This document shows, piece after piece, positions 1 to 9,357 of a DNA stretch of 64,000 bases. Numbering within the stretch: position 1 is the stretch's first letter; each line of letters starts with the position of its first letter. Origin of the DNA: Clostridiaceae bacterium (GTDB lineage Bacteria > Bacillota > Clostridia > Peptostreptococcales > Tindalliaceae); NCBI GenBank assembly GCA_011390155.1, contig JAABSW010000006.1:62001-126000 (forward strand), in the 5' to 3' direction. Made by a program: the position numbers and the translations under genes. Below the pieces are notes generated by a model. That model had not been told where the DNA came from and did no database searches. It saw nothing but the letters and a program-made list of their open reading frames with translations.

Positions 1-642
1 CAGCCTCTTCTTAAATGAATCAGGAATATCCTCATTGGTGATAATGCCTGCACTTAAGCTATCCTGGATATCATGACATAAATACGTGATACGGTCTGCA
101 ATTTTTACCAGTTTTCCTTCCATCGTCACAGGGACCCCTTGACCTGTATGATTCAGTATGCCATCTCTTACTTCATAGGTTAGGTTTAATCCTTTGCCCT
201 TTCTTTCCAACTCATCAACCACACGAAGACTTTGTTCATTGTGTGCAAAATGTCCTGTGAGATGATCAAGTACTTCCTCACCGCTATGGCCAAAACATGT
301 ATGTCCAAGATCGTGGCCTAATGCAATGGCTTCAATTAAATCTTCATTCAGCCGCAGTGCCCTGGCAATGGTCCGGGCAATCTGACTTACTTCCAGAGTG
401 TGTGTCAGACGACTACGATAAAATTCATGCATCTGGATAAACACCTGAGTTTTTCCCTTTAATTTTCGAAAAAACTCAGAATGAATAATTCGGTCACGGT
501 CACGTTGGTAAGCCGTTCGAATCTCACATGGTTCTTCATCGATTAACCTTCCTTTGCTTGCACTGCTGAGCTGTGCCCAAGGTGACAAAAATACCTTTTC
601 ATTGTTTTCCGTCATTAACCGAATTTTACTATCCTGTGACAA
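1..642 (-). CDS. dgt: dGTP triphosphohydrolase (dGTPase), 5' part only
   Basis: HD-superfamily dNTP triphosphohydrolase, which cleaves dGTP to deoxyguanosine and triphosphate in the cytoplasm. The frame is open to the left window edge, so only the N-terminal 214 residues are present, against roughly 330 in the family. It is not in the ORF track; I translated it by hand. It shows the family opening [15 protein letters not shown], then [15 protein letters not shown], the metal-binding H in RLTHTLEV (residue ~81) and the HD pair in [13 protein letters not shown] (~110-111). The TTG start at 642 is chosen because AGGTGA lies six bases upstream; an ATG at 615 is the alternative. A promoter lies just upstream. 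In Clostridia dgt is often followed by dnaG and rpoD, which would lie outside this window. Confidence 0.9.
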   Translation of the reverse strand, partial: MSQDSKIRLMTENNEKVFLSPWAQLSSASKGRLIDEEPCEIRTAYQRDRDRIIHSEFFRKLKGKTQVFIQMHEFYRSRLTHTLEVSQIARTIARALRLNEDLIEAIALGHDLGHTCFGHSGEEVLDHLTGHFAHNEQSLRVVDELERKGKGLNLTYEVRDGILNHTGQGVPVTMEGKLVKIADRITYLCHDIQDSLSAGIITNEDIPDSFKKRL

Positions 643-686
643 ATTGCATCACCTCTCTGGTATATCAATACCCTCATAAGTAGTAT

Positions 687-715
687 ATTATATCAAAATT
701 GATAAATAATCTCAA
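687..715 (-). promoter_or_regulatory. Promoter for dgt
   Basis: On the minus strand TTGAGA, a 17-base spacer and TATAAT, about 45 bases upstream of the chosen dgt start. A sigma-A type promoter read from sequence only. Confidence 0.7.
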
Positions 716-744
716 TTGTTTTTTGTTCAATCGTGTTAGATTTC

Positions 745-783
745 CGAAAAAACAATCCTGCTGTCAGTTATAACAGCAGGATT
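745..783 (-). terminator. Terminator after ppdK
   Basis: Read on the minus strand, AATCCTGCTGT and its complement form an 11-bp stem followed by GTTTTTT. It sits 27 bases after the ppdK stop and separates the glyQS-yqfL-ppdK unit from dgt. Confidence 0.85.
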
Positions 784-809
784 ATCAACGATGTTGTATT
801 TTCCTCTCT

Positions 810-3431
810 TTATGAAGGATAGCGTATAGCAGCCTGGGCCGCAGCCAAACGTGCAATAGGTACTCTAAAAGGTGAACAGGAGACATAATCCAATCCTATC
901 ATATGACAGAATTCAACAGAACTTGGGTCACCACCATGTTCTCCGCAGATACCCAATTTCAAATCAGGTCTGGACTCTTTACCCAACTTGACAGCTGTTT
1001 TCATCAACTCTCCTACACCTCGTCGATCAATTTGCTGGAATGGGTCTTTTTCCAGAATTCCTTTATCACGGTATTCCTTGATAAATTTTCCTGCATCATC
1101 CCTGGAAAATCCGTAGGTCATTTGGGTTAAATCATTTGTGCCAAAGGAGAAGAACTCAGCGTCCCTGGCAACATCATCGGCTGTGATGGCTGCCCGAGGA
1201 ATCTCGATCATTGTTCCAATCATGTAAGGCACTGTCTGTCCGCTTTCTTCAGCCACCCTTTTGATCACTCTAAGTACCAGCTCTTTCACAAATTGCAGTT
1301 CTTTCACTTCACCAATGAGCGGTATCATGATCTCAGGAATAACTGCATGACCTTCACCCTTAAGAATGGTGGTAGCTTCCATAATTGCCTGTACCTGCAT
1401 CTCGTAAATTTCCGGATAAGTTACTGCCAGTCGGCAGCCACGGTGCCCCAACATTGGATTAACCTCTGCCAATTCCCGCACAGTTTCTTTTAATTGTTCA
1501 ATCGAAACCTCCAGTTCACTGGCCAACCGTTCAATGTCCTTGGCTTCTGATGGCAAGAATTCATGTAGAGGAGGATCCAGCAAACGAATGGTTACGGGTC
1601 GGTCTCCCATCACTTTGAAAATTTCGACAAAATCCTGACGTTGCATTGGCATCAGTTCTGCCAGTGCTTTCTTTCTGGCTTCCAGGGTACGTGACAAGAT
1701 CATTCGCCGCATCACAGAGATTCTGTTCTCCTCGAAAAACATGTGCTCTGTTCGACAGAGCCCGATGCCTTCTGCTCCAAATTCCACAGCTTTGGCAGAG
1801 TCTCTGGGTGTGTCTGCATTGGTGCGCACTTTTAGTGTGCGAATGGCATCTGCCCACTCCATAATAGTCACAAAATACCCGCCCAACCTGGCTTCACGGG
1901 TGGCAATATTCCCGGCATACACATTGCCAGTGTTTCCATCCAGGGAAATAAAGTCACCTTCATGAAAGGTATCCGTTTCATTCTTAAAATATTTCTCCTG
2001 TTCGTTTATGTTTAATTCACCTGCACCTGACACACAACATTTACCCATACCTCTGGCCACAACAGCTGCATGGGATGTCATGCCACCCTTTGCTGTGAGA
2101 ATACCCGCCGATGCCACCATTCCTTCAATGTCTTCAGGAGATGTTTCGTTTCGCACCAAGATAACAATTTCACCAGCTTCCTTCGCTTTGACAGCAGCCT
2201 CTGGAGTAAAACACACTTTTCCGGAAGCAGCCCCTGAAGATGCCGGCAATCCTTTTGTCAAGACTTTTGCGTCTGCCAGTGCCTGTTCGTCAAAGGTCGG
2301 ATGCAATAGTTGGTCAAGGTCTGATGGATTAAGCCTCAGCAAAGCTTCCTCCTTTGTGATCAAACCCTCCTCAACCATATCCACCATTGCTCTTATAGCA
2401 GCATGAGCCGTTCGTTTTCCAGTACGGGTTTGCAACATAAATAATTTGCCACGATCCACGGTAAATTCGATATCTTGCATGTCACGATAATGTTTTTCAA
2501 GCAACTGTGCCACTTCCGTGAATTGCTGGTAGGCTTCAGGTAAAAGCTCCTTCATTTCATTAATGTCTTTTGGTGTGCGGATACCCGCTACCACATCTTC
2601 TCCCTGGGCATTTACCAGAAACTCACCATATAGTTTATTTTCTCCTGTTGATGGGTTTCTTGTGAAGGCTACACCTGTTCCAGAATCATTACCCATGTTT
2701 CCAAAAACCATCACCTGAACAGTTACAGCGGTGCCCAGGTCATGGGGAATATCATTATGCTCACGATAAATCCTTGCCCTTGGATTATTCCATGATTTAA
2801 AGACGGCTTCCACCGCCATCAAAAGTTGCTCATGGGTATCCTGCGGGAATGGTTTTTTTGTTTCCTTTTGAACCACTTGTTTATAGGAATCCACCAATGC
2901 CTGAAAATCTTCTGTGGCGAGTTCTATGTCAGATGATACATTTTTTTCGTTTTTCTTTTTTTCCAACAAACTTTCAAATTTGTATTTGGGTATTTCCAGA
3001 ACAACATCGCCAAACATCTGGATTAATCGCCGATAACTGTCATAGGCAAACTTAGGATTACCTGAAAACCGTGCCAATCCCTGGACTGTCTCATCATTTA
3101 ACCCCAGATTAAGGATTGTATCCATCATACCAGGCATCGATATAACTGCACCAGAACGAACTGAAACGAGTAATGGATCAGCCAAATCGCCAAGTTTTTT
3201 ACCCATCTCTTCTTCCAACTCCTGTAGCTTGTTTAGCATTTCAGCTTTTAAATCGTTCCAAATCTTATTGTCTTGCTGATAATACTCAATACAGGCTTCT
3301 GTGGTAATGGTAAAACCACCTGGAACAGGAAGGCCAATGCGTGTCATTTCCGCAAGATTGGCTCCCTTTCCCCCAAGCAATGGTTTCATCTCTTTGGACC
3401 CTTCACGAAACGCGTACACAAACTTTTTCAT
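810..3431 (-). CDS. ppdK: Pyruvate, phosphate dikinase
   Basis: Cytoplasmic enzyme that interconverts pyruvate + ATP + Pi and PEP + AMP + PPi. In anaerobes it commonly works in the glycolytic direction with PPi. At 873 aa it has full family length. The N-terminal nucleotide-binding domain opens with LLGGKGANLAEM; the swivelling phosphohistidine domain carries GGMTSHAAVVARGMGKCCV near residue 450, whose His carries the phosphate and whose neighbouring Thr is the regulatory target; the C-terminal PEP/pyruvate TIM barrel includes FFSFGTNDLTQ and CGEHGGDP. It lies 23 bases behind its own regulator gene, so the two are probably co-transcribed from the glyQS T-box promoter. No key residue appears missing. 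Confidence 0.97.
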   Translation of the reverse strand: MKKFVYAFREGSKEMKPLLGGKGANLAEMTRIGLPVPGGFTITTEACIEYYQQDNKIWNDLKAEMLNKLQELEEEMGKKLGDLADPLLVSVRSGAVISMPGMMDTILNLGLNDETVQGLARFSGNPKFAYDSYRRLIQMFGDVVLEIPKYKFESLLEKKKNEKNVSSDIELATEDFQALVDSYKQVVQKETKKPFPQDTHEQLLMAVEAVFKSWNNPRARIYREHNDIPHDLGTAVTVQVMVFGNMGNDSGTGVAFTRNPSTGENKLYGEFLVNAQGEDVVAGIRTPKDINEMKELLPEAYQQFTEVAQLLEKHYRDMQDIEFTVDRGKLFMLQTRTGKRTAHAAIRAMVDMVEEGLITKEEALLRLNPSDLDQLLHPTFDEQALADAKVLTKGLPASSGAASGKVCFTPEAAVKAKEAGEIVILVRNETSPEDIEGMVASAGILTAKGGMTSHAAVVARGMGKCCVSGAGELNINEQEKYFKNETDTFHEGDFISLDGNTGNVYAGNIATREARLGGYFVTIMEWADAIRTLKVRTNADTPRDSAKAVEFGAEGIGLCRTEHMFFEENRISVMRRMILSRTLEARKKALAELMPMQRQDFVEIFKVMGDRPVTIRLLDPPLHEFLPSEAKDIERLASELEVSIEQLKETVRELAEVNPMLGHRGCRLAVTYPEIYEMQVQAIMEATTILKGEGHAVIPEIMIPLIGEVKELQFVKELVLRVIKRVAEESGQTVPYMIGTMIEIPRAAITADDVARDAEFFSFGTNDLTQMTYGFSRDDAGKFIKEYRDKGILEKDPFQQIDRRGVGELMKTAVKLGKESRPDLKLGICGEHGGDPSSVEFCHMIGLDYVSCSPFRVPIARLAAAQAAIRYPS

Positions 3432-3454
3432 GGTTGATGGTCACCTCCGCAGTT

Positions 3455-4288
3455 TTACTTCTTCATTAAGCCGACATCGTATCCAATTTCTCTGCAAATT
3501 TCCAAAATAATGCTTGCACTTTCTTCCACCGCCCGAGCGGAAACGTCTATGACAGGACAGCCAAATTTTCTCATTAGTGCATCTGCATACTCCAGTTCTT
3601 CGATGATCCGCTGTATACTTGCATAGTTGGCATTATCCTGTAATCCCAGAGCTTTAATACGCTCTTTACGTATTTCAATAAGCTTGTAAGGATCGGTGGT
3701 CAGTCCGATGATCTTTTGAGGTTTTACCTCAAACAATTCTTTGGGCGGTAATACTTCCGGCACCAATGGCACGTTGGCCACTTTGATGTTACGGTGTGCC
3801 AAGTACATACTCAGTGGTGTTTTAGAAGTGCGCGAGATTCCGATAAGCACAATATCTGCTTTTTGCAACCCCCTGGGGTCTTTTCCATCATCATACTTAA
3901 CAGCAAATTCAATGGCTTCAATTCGTCTAAAATACTGTTCGTCGAGTTTTCTGATAGAACCTGCCTCGCCAATGGGTTTCATGCCCAGTCTTTGTTCGAA
4001 TAGTTCCATTAGGTTCGACATTAAATCCACCGATGCCAAATTTCTTTTTTTTATCTCTTCCAGAAGAAGTTGCCTGATTTCAGGCACTACTACGGTGAAC
4101 ATGATGATGCTATTTTCATCTGCTTCATCCATCAATTCCAACACTTGGTCTCGATCAGCAACAAAAGAAAACCGACGGATTTCATAATTCTGGAATTCAA
4201 ATTGGCTAAGCGCCGCTCTCACAACAAGTTCAGCTGTTTCACCCACTGAGTCTGACACAATAAAAAGTTTAAGTTCCTGGGGTTTCAT
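3455..4288 (-). CDS. yqfL: PPDK regulatory protein (bifunctional kinase / Pi-dependent phosphorylase)
   Basis: DUF299 family protein. Known members inactivate PPDK by ADP-dependent phosphorylation of a Thr next to the catalytic His and reactivate it by phosphorolysis. The 277-aa length is normal. The N-terminus LFIVSDSVGETAELVVRAAL and the P-loop-like GISRTSKTPLSMYLA (residue ~150) are both diagnostic. The start has a strong upstream GGAGG. The target, ppdK, is the next gene, 23 bases on, and the GlyRS gene ends 11 bases upstream, so the three form one transcription unit. The symbol follows the Bacillus subtilis homologue. Confidence 0.95.
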   Translation of the reverse strand: MKPQELKLFIVSDSVGETAELVVRAALSQFEFQNYEIRRFSFVADRDQVLELMDEADENSIIMFTVVVPEIRQLLLEEIKKRNLASVDLMSNLMELFEQRLGMKPIGEAGSIRKLDEQYFRRIEAIEFAVKYDDGKDPRGLQKADIVLIGISRTSKTPLSMYLAHRNIKVANVPLVPEVLPPKELFEVKPQKIIGLTTDPYKLIEIRKERIKALGLQDNANYASIQRIIEELEYADALMRKFGCPVIDVSARAVEESASIILEICREIGYDVGLMKK

Positions 4289-4299
4289 AGATCTCCTCC

Positions 4300-5688
4300 T
4301 TAAAAACCAAGTTTTCCCGTCATATAAAGCACCAATTGATTAATTGATACCCTTTCCTGTTCCATTGTATCACGATGACGCACAGTTACACATTCATCCT
4401 CCAGAGAATCAAAATCAAAGGTGATACAATAGGGCGTACCAATTTCGTCATTTCTTCTATAACGTTTACCAATACTGCCTGCATCATCATAATCAACTGT
4501 AAAATGCTCTGAAAGCAATTCGTACACTTTAATCGCCTCTTCACCCAGCTTTTTCGACAAGGGCAATACCGTTGCCTTTATCGGCGCCAAGAATGGGTGC
4601 AAACGCAGTACAACCCTTGTATCCTTTTCATCTATCACTTCTTCGTCGTAGGCATCCACCAAAAACGCCAGCGCAACCCTGTCTGCTCCCACTGAAGGTT
4701 CGATGCAATAAGGAATGTATTTTTCGTTGGTGATTGGGTCCTGGTAGTGAAAATCAGTGCCTGAGTGTTCAGCATGCTGTTTTAAGTCAAAATCAGTACG
4801 ATCCGCAATGCCCCATAATTCCCCCCATCCGAAGGGGAATTTATATTCAATATCAGTGGTGGCGTTACTGTAATGTGACAGTTCTTCTTTTTCGTGTTCT
4901 CTCAAACGAATGTTATCCTTAGTAAGACCAAGTTTCAGTAACCATTGGTGGCAAAAATTTGTCCAATAATCAAACCACTCTAAATCTGTTCCAGGTTGGC
5001 AGAAAAACTCCAGCTCCATTTGTTCAAATTCCCTGGTTCTAAACGTGAAATTTCCTGGCGTAATCTCATTGCGGAAGGATTTTCCTATTTGGCCTATGCC
5101 GAATGGTACTTTTTTACGGCTGGACCGTTGGACGTTTTTGAAGTTTACAAAAATACCCTGTGCTGTTTCTGGTCTTAAAAAAATTTCCGTGCTGCTGTCT
5201 TCCGTCACGCCCTGAAATGTCTTGAACATAAGGTTAAACTGCCGAATGGATGTAAAATTTTTGGCACCACAATCCGGACAGACAATGCTTTCCTTTTCAA
5301 TGTATTCGCTCATTTTTTCTGTGCTCCAACCATCAACAGCTGCATCACCGGCAGCTTCTCCCAGGTGATCTTCTATCAACTTATCGGCACGAAATCTTGA
5401 TTTGCATTCACGGCAATCCATTAAGGGGTCGCTGAATCCACCCACATGACCGGAAGCTTCCCATGTTTTGGGGTTCATCAAAATCGCTGAATCCAATCCC
5501 ACATTATGTGGGTTTTGCTGCACAAATTTTTTCCACCATGCTTTTTTAATGTTGTTTTTTAGCTCAACACCCAGTGGACCATAATCCCATGTGTTTGCCA
5601 AACCTCCGTAAATTTCTGATCCAGGAAACACAAACCCCCTGGATTTTGCTAATGAAACGATTTTATCCATGCTTTTTTCCACTGCCAT
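4300..5688 (-). CDS. glyQS: Glycyl-tRNA synthetase, single-chain (alpha2) type
   Basis: Class II aminoacyl-tRNA synthetase that charges tRNA-Gly. At 462 aa it is the homodimeric, archaeal/eukaryotic-like form, not the two-subunit GlyQ/GlyS. Motifs: the N-terminal [21 protein letters not shown]; a zinc-type Cys cluster (CRECKSRF, then CPDCGAKNF) in the insertion around residues 90-150; class II motif 2 in [21 protein letters not shown]; and motif 3 in [14 protein letters not shown]. The C-terminal anticodon-binding domain follows. AGGGG precedes the ATG. A glycine-type T-box leader lies directly upstream, so expression should rise when tRNA-Gly is uncharged. Confidence 0.97.
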   Translation of the reverse strand: MAVEKSMDKIVSLAKSRGFVFPGSEIYGGLANTWDYGPLGVELKNNIKKAWWKKFVQQNPHNVGLDSAILMNPKTWEASGHVGGFSDPLMDCRECKSRFRADKLIEDHLGEAAGDAAVDGWSTEKMSEYIEKESIVCPDCGAKNFTSIRQFNLMFKTFQGVTEDSSTEIFLRPETAQGIFVNFKNVQRSSRKKVPFGIGQIGKSFRNEITPGNFTFRTREFEQMELEFFCQPGTDLEWFDYWTNFCHQWLLKLGLTKDNIRLREHEKEELSHYSNATTDIEYKFPFGWGELWGIADRTDFDLKQHAEHSGTDFHYQDPITNEKYIPYCIEPSVGADRVALAFLVDAYDEEVIDEKDTRVVLRLHPFLAPIKATVLPLSKKLGEEAIKVYELLSEHFTVDYDDAGSIGKRYRRNDEIGTPYCITFDFDSLEDECVTVRHRDTMEQERVSINQLVLYMTGKLGF

Positions 5689-5731
5689 TGTAAAACCCCT
5701 TTCTCATTATGAAATTTAGCTACTTTTACAT

Positions 5732-5912
5732 AAAAAAATGCCTTCAGTCCCTTGTTAGGGACGAAAGCATGTTGCTTCACTTCCGCGGTTCCACCCTTAT
5801 TGGGATTTGTCTTGCAAATCCCCACTTTCAATCAGATCAGCTCCCAGGTTCCCTTCATCACGTATCAATACCAGGCTTTCACCCTCCCCGGTTCGCTGAA
5901 ATCAATAACTGT
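5732..5912 (-). promoter_or_regulatory. T-box leader (riboswitch) of glyQS
   Basis: On the minus strand the leader carries AGCGAACCGGGGAGGGTGAAAGCC (typical of the distal part of stem I), a separate hairpin GGGATTTGCAAGACAAATCCC, the T-box AAGGGTGGAACCGCGG (5783-5798) that pairs with the tRNA acceptor end, and a competing terminator ATGCTTTCGTCCCT with its complement followed by seven T (5732-5770). The 5' limit is uncertain and seems to reach the recO stop. Gly specificity is inferred from the downstream gene; I could not fix the specifier codon. Confidence 0.9.
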
Positions 5913-5914
5913 GA

Positions 5915-6793
5915 TTACTCTTCCTGTTCATTGCCGAAGGCCTTATCTTCATCTTCATTGAATGTATCAAATTTGGCTTCTTCTGTCAATCCATGAGCTG
6001 CTGATCCGGTCTCTGGTTGTCTGCTTTTGGCAGATGGCATTGGCAGCAGGTCATCCACCTGGGGTAAAAGTTTAAGGCTTTTAAACTGATATCTTCCCAT
6101 ATGGTACAGCAAGTATGCCTTGTTGATCTGCTGTAGTTCCTCGTTTAACCGCGGGTGAATTTTCAAATGCTGAGAGTCAGTGATGTCTTTGGTTTGAAGA
6201 TACCTGGCTAACTTAAGGCATGTTCCAGAGATCAGCAGCGTATCTTTTTCTTTTGAGCGACATTCATTACAGATGAGACCGCCTTGTGATAAGGAAAAAT
6301 ACCATTTCTTATCCTTGCTTTTCTGACAATGAGTGCAGTGAAATAAATTTGGTTCATAACCACAGACAGTCATAAACTGAAGTTCAAATGACCTAATTAG
6401 TGTTTCAATTTCTGTTGTTTCATCGCTGAGTAGAGAAAGGGCTTTCCCAAACAGGTTAAAGAGCTTTGGATGACTTTGCTCCTCACTAATTTCTATCTCA
6501 ATCAATTCAACGATGTACGAAGCGTAGGTGAGTCTCCGATAATCTTCACGCAGAGGATAAAAAGTTTTCAGTGTGTCAACTTGGTTGACTGTATACATAC
6601 TCCTGCCTTGGTACAGTAGAAAATGGGAGTAGGAAAATGGTTGTATCCCAGCCAACATTTGACTTTTCGCCCTGCGCGATCCCTTTGCGACAGCACTGAT
6701 TCTTCCCAATTTACGGCTGAAAAGAACAAGCAAGCTATCAGCCTCATTGTATTTACGACTCTTAAGAACAAAAGCATCTGTGTTCATCAGCAT
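5915..6793 (-). CDS. recO: DNA repair protein RecO
   Basis: RecF-pathway recombination mediator that helps load RecA on SSB-coated DNA. The N-terminal OB-fold reads AFVLKSRKYNEADSLLVLFSRKLG; the central helical part includes ELIEIEISEEQSHPKLFNLF; a four-Cys zinc site CTHC...CNEC lies near residues 150-180. The 292-aa length is slightly long because of an acidic tail (FNEDEDKAFGNEQEE). The second in-frame ATG (6787) is an equally possible start. It is the last gene of the phoH-pgpH-ybeY-dgkA-DUF3048-cdd-era-recO run and abuts the T-box leader. Confidence 0.95.
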   Translation of the reverse strand: MLMNTDAFVLKSRKYNEADSLLVLFSRKLGRISAVAKGSRRAKSQMLAGIQPFSYSHFLLYQGRSMYTVNQVDTLKTFYPLREDYRRLTYASYIVELIEIEISEEQSHPKLFNLFGKALSLLSDETTEIETLIRSFELQFMTVCGYEPNLFHCTHCQKSKDKKWYFSLSQGGLICNECRSKEKDTLLISGTCLKLARYLQTKDITDSQHLKIHPRLNEELQQINKAYLLYHMGRYQFKSLKLLPQVDDLLPMPSAKSRQPETGSAAHGLTEEAKFDTFNEDEDKAFGNEQEE

Positions 6794-6818
6794 GGTTTAT
6801 CCGCAGCTTTCTGTTGTC

Positions 6819-7709
6819 TTATTCATCATATCCAAAGTCACGCAAAGAAGATGGTTGATCCCTCCATCCTTCTTTTACTTTCACCCAAAGTTCCAAAAAC
6901 ACTTTCGTACCCAAAAACCGCTCCATGTCTTCCCGGGCACTTTTTCCTATACCTTTTAATTTTCGGCCATTTTTTCCGATGATCATCCCTTTATGCGATT
7001 TTTTTTCGCAGAAAATAGTAGCCTGTATTTCCATAAGTTGTTTTTCTTCATTCAAACGCATGCGCTCAGTGACTACTGCAACACCATGAGGCACTTCCTG
7101 TTCAAGGTACTGCAATAGTTTTTCACGTATCAACTCAGCCATAATGACACGTTCAGGCTGATCTGTGATCATGTCTTCAGGAAAATACCTGGGACCTTCC
7201 GGTAATAAAGCTTCAATTTCACGCAACACCTGTTCCAAATTAACACCCAATGTGGCAGAGATGGGAATGATTCGCTGAAACTGGTTCATCTTCTCGTAAA
7301 GCCCGTAACAATGATCAAGTTGATCACTGTCTGATATATCTATTTTATTAATGACCAGAATTACCGGTGTTTTGATGTCTTTAAGCAGTTCCATAATATA
7401 GCGGTCACCCGGTCCTATATCGTTTTCCGGTTCAACCAAATACAGAATGGCGTCAACATCCTTAAGTGTGTTCAGTGCACTGTCCATCATAAAATCACCC
7501 AGTTTATTCTTGGGTTTATGCAAACCAGGCGTATCAACCAATACCATTTGACTGTTTTCTCTGTTTAAAACACCTCGGATACTGTTTCTGGTTGTTTGAG
7601 GTTTTGATGACATGATTGCCACCTTCTCGCCAATCAGTTGGTTCATTAACGTTGATTTTCCTACATTTGGCCGACCAACAACGGCCACAAAGCCTGATTT
7701 AAAACTCAT
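6819..7709 (-). CDS. era: GTPase Era
   Basis: Ribosome-assembly GTPase that binds the 3' end of 16S rRNA. At 296 aa it is standard. G1 is GRPNVGKST (residues ~12-20), the G2 region is QTTRNSIRG, G3 is DTPGLHKP, G4 is NKID, and the C-terminal KH domain carries GMIIGKNGRKLKGIG. The start overlaps the cdd stop in an ATGA arrangement, indicating translational coupling. Confidence 0.97.
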   Translation of the reverse strand: MSFKSGFVAVVGRPNVGKSTLMNQLIGEKVAIMSSKPQTTRNSIRGVLNRENSQMVLVDTPGLHKPKNKLGDFMMDSALNTLKDVDAILYLVEPENDIGPGDRYIMELLKDIKTPVILVINKIDISDSDQLDHCYGLYEKMNQFQRIIPISATLGVNLEQVLREIEALLPEGPRYFPEDMITDQPERVIMAELIREKLLQYLEQEVPHGVAVVTERMRLNEEKQLMEIQATIFCEKKSHKGMIIGKNGRKLKGIGKSAREDMERFLGTKVFLELWVKVKEGWRDQPSSLRDFGYDE

Positions 7710-8125
7710 GAACTTCCTCCTTTATTATCTGCTGCCTCCAGGTCCTTTGGGGTAAATGAATGGGGCAGCAACTGGTCCAAGGTAAATACCTGGTAATCAT
7801 TTTCTGTTCTGGCAACAATCACCTCTAAGTCTGTACCAAATTCCACCAACACCTGCCTGCAAATGCCACATGGGAATGTGTACGTTGCCGGATCTCCCAC
7901 CACAGCAATGGCTTTGTATTCTTTTTCTCCCTCAGAAACAGCTTTGAACAGAGCCGTGCGTTCTGCACAGTTTGTACCGCCATAAGAAGCAGATTCAACA
8001 TTGCATCCTGTATAGACTTTGCCAGAAGCTGCCAACAGTGCGGCCCCCACTTTGAAGTGGGAATAGGGTACATACGCGTTTTCTCTAACTTCGAGGGCTT
8101 TTCTGATCAATTCTTCTCGCGTCAT
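7706..8125 (-). CDS. cdd: Cytidine deaminase
   Basis: Zinc enzyme that deaminates cytidine and deoxycytidine to uridine forms for pyrimidine salvage. The ATG at 8125 is preferred over the ORF-track start because AAGG lies nine bases upstream; this gives 139 aa, the normal homotetrameric size. Zinc and catalytic residues are in NCAERTA (Cys53, Glu55) and PCGICRQ (Cys86, Cys89); the substrate motif is YVPYSHFKVGAAL. It overlaps era by four bases. Its place between the membrane kinase genes and era is the Bacillus order. Confidence 0.95.
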   Translation of the reverse strand: MTREELIRKALEVRENAYVPYSHFKVGAALLAASGKVYTGCNVESASYGGTNCAERTALFKAVSEGEKEYKAIAVVGDPATYTFPCGICRQVLVEFGTDLEVIVARTENDYQVFTLDQLLPHSFTPKDLEAADNKGGSS

Positions 8126-8169
8126 GAATATCATCCTTCCCTTGAATTGTTCAAGAAGATACAAATCAA

Positions 8170-9297
8170 TCATTCCTGGTTATTCGCCCATGTAAGCGTC
8201 ACTGTCTGTCGTTGCGGGACAATGGCTATGTAGGTTTTGCCCGGGTTCATGTTCAAAGGTTTGCCTGTTTTTACATCAACATATAGGGTGGGTTCATCAT
8301 ACGCAGCTTTTGACCATTCGATGGACACGGCCCGTCCGTGAGAGATATAATAACCCGTTCCTTTTCCGATTATTTTCACTTCACGCCTTCCGGCATCATC
8401 ACCCGGAATCACGTACATTTCTGTATTTTGCACGAGCAAATTTGTAAAGCGCAGGGGTTCATCGACCAACGCATCCATATGCAACTCACCTGCACTGTAT
8501 TTTATATATTCCCTGGTTTCATAATCATATTCAAAACTGGACACATAAGTACCGGAAAAAGGAATGGTTATAAAATCAGCACGTTGTCCAAATGGGGCCC
8601 TGCCTTCTTTTCGAAAAAGAAAACCACTGGCAAAATCTTCTCTGACATCTTTTCGGTATCCTATGGCATCCCATGCCTCATCAATTAATTTTCTACTTGT
8701 GTAGACGCTGTGTTCAAGCATTTTGGGAATTTTCTTTCTTTCCGGGTCTCTCCAGCTCAAAACCCCGTCAGCCCGGGTTATGCCATCAAGACTGGGGGCT
8801 TTTATTTGATTGATGTAGGCATATGCCTGGGGGCTCCCACCATAATGCATATAGACAGCATCATGACTGGCTGCCATGTCCAGGTAATAATGACGCGCAC
8901 TTCTTATTGGTCCAATTTTTTCTGCATCGTATACATGAAAGACAGCCAACAATCTGGTAATATTTCCCTCAGCCAGGGTTTCATAAATGATGTCAGCCTG
9001 GGTAATGCCGCTCTGTGGGTATGCAACACGTATATTGTTAACCTGCATTGCCACAGGTCTGCGTGTGATCATTTCTTCCGGAATCAACATGCCTGTTATG
9101 GGGCTTATGGCCATTCCATCTGGTAATTCATCTTCCTCAACCACTTCAACAATTTCTTCAGCTGTTATCTCTTCCTCCGTTTCTTCCACAATCTCTTCTT
9201 CAACAACAGGATCATTGGAACTACAGCCGGTTATTAACACCATCACCAACATAATGATCAATAAGCTATGCAGCAGCATTTGTTTATTGCTTTTCAA
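8170..9297 (-). CDS. DUF3048 (YerB-like) lipoprotein
   Basis: Exported lipoprotein of unknown biochemical role. The TTG start has AAAGGAGG upstream. A signal peptide ends in the lipobox LITGC (Cys ~25), followed by a very acidic spacer rich in E/V repeats (residues ~28-57), then the DUF3048 N-terminal domain (RRPVAMQVNNIRVAYPQSGI; HYYLDMAASHDAVYMHYGGS) and its C-terminal domain (ISHGRAVSIEWSK, LNMNPGKTYIAIVP). It sits between dgkA and cdd, where Bacillus has no such gene. The acidic linker probably spans the wall; this is inference. Confidence 0.88.
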   Translation of the reverse strand: MKSNKQMLLHSLLIIMLVMVLITGCSSNDPVVEEEIVEETEEEITAEEIVEVVEEDELPDGMAISPITGMLIPEEMITRRPVAMQVNNIRVAYPQSGITQADIIYETLAEGNITRLLAVFHVYDAEKIGPIRSARHYYLDMAASHDAVYMHYGGSPQAYAYINQIKAPSLDGITRADGVLSWRDPERKKIPKMLEHSVYTSRKLIDEAWDAIGYRKDVREDFASGFLFRKEGRAPFGQRADFITIPFSGTYVSSFEYDYETREYIKYSAGELHMDALVDEPLRFTNLLVQNTEMYVIPGDDAGRREVKIIGKGTGYYISHGRAVSIEWSKAAYDEPTLYVDVKTGKPLNMNPGKTYIAIVPQRQTVTLTWANNQE

Positions 9298-9357
9298 ACA
9301 AGTCGTCCTCCTTTAGGGTCAGTATCGTTTTGTAAGAAGTTTTCGCGGTGGTAATCA

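Noticed and set aside
2008-2406. 132-aa plus-strand ORF within ppdK
   Set aside because: Shadow frame of a conserved full-length enzyme; the same applies to most other plus-strand ORFs under minus-strand genes.
5709-5996. 95-aa plus-strand ORF
   Set aside because: It is the complement of the glyQS T-box leader and the recO end.
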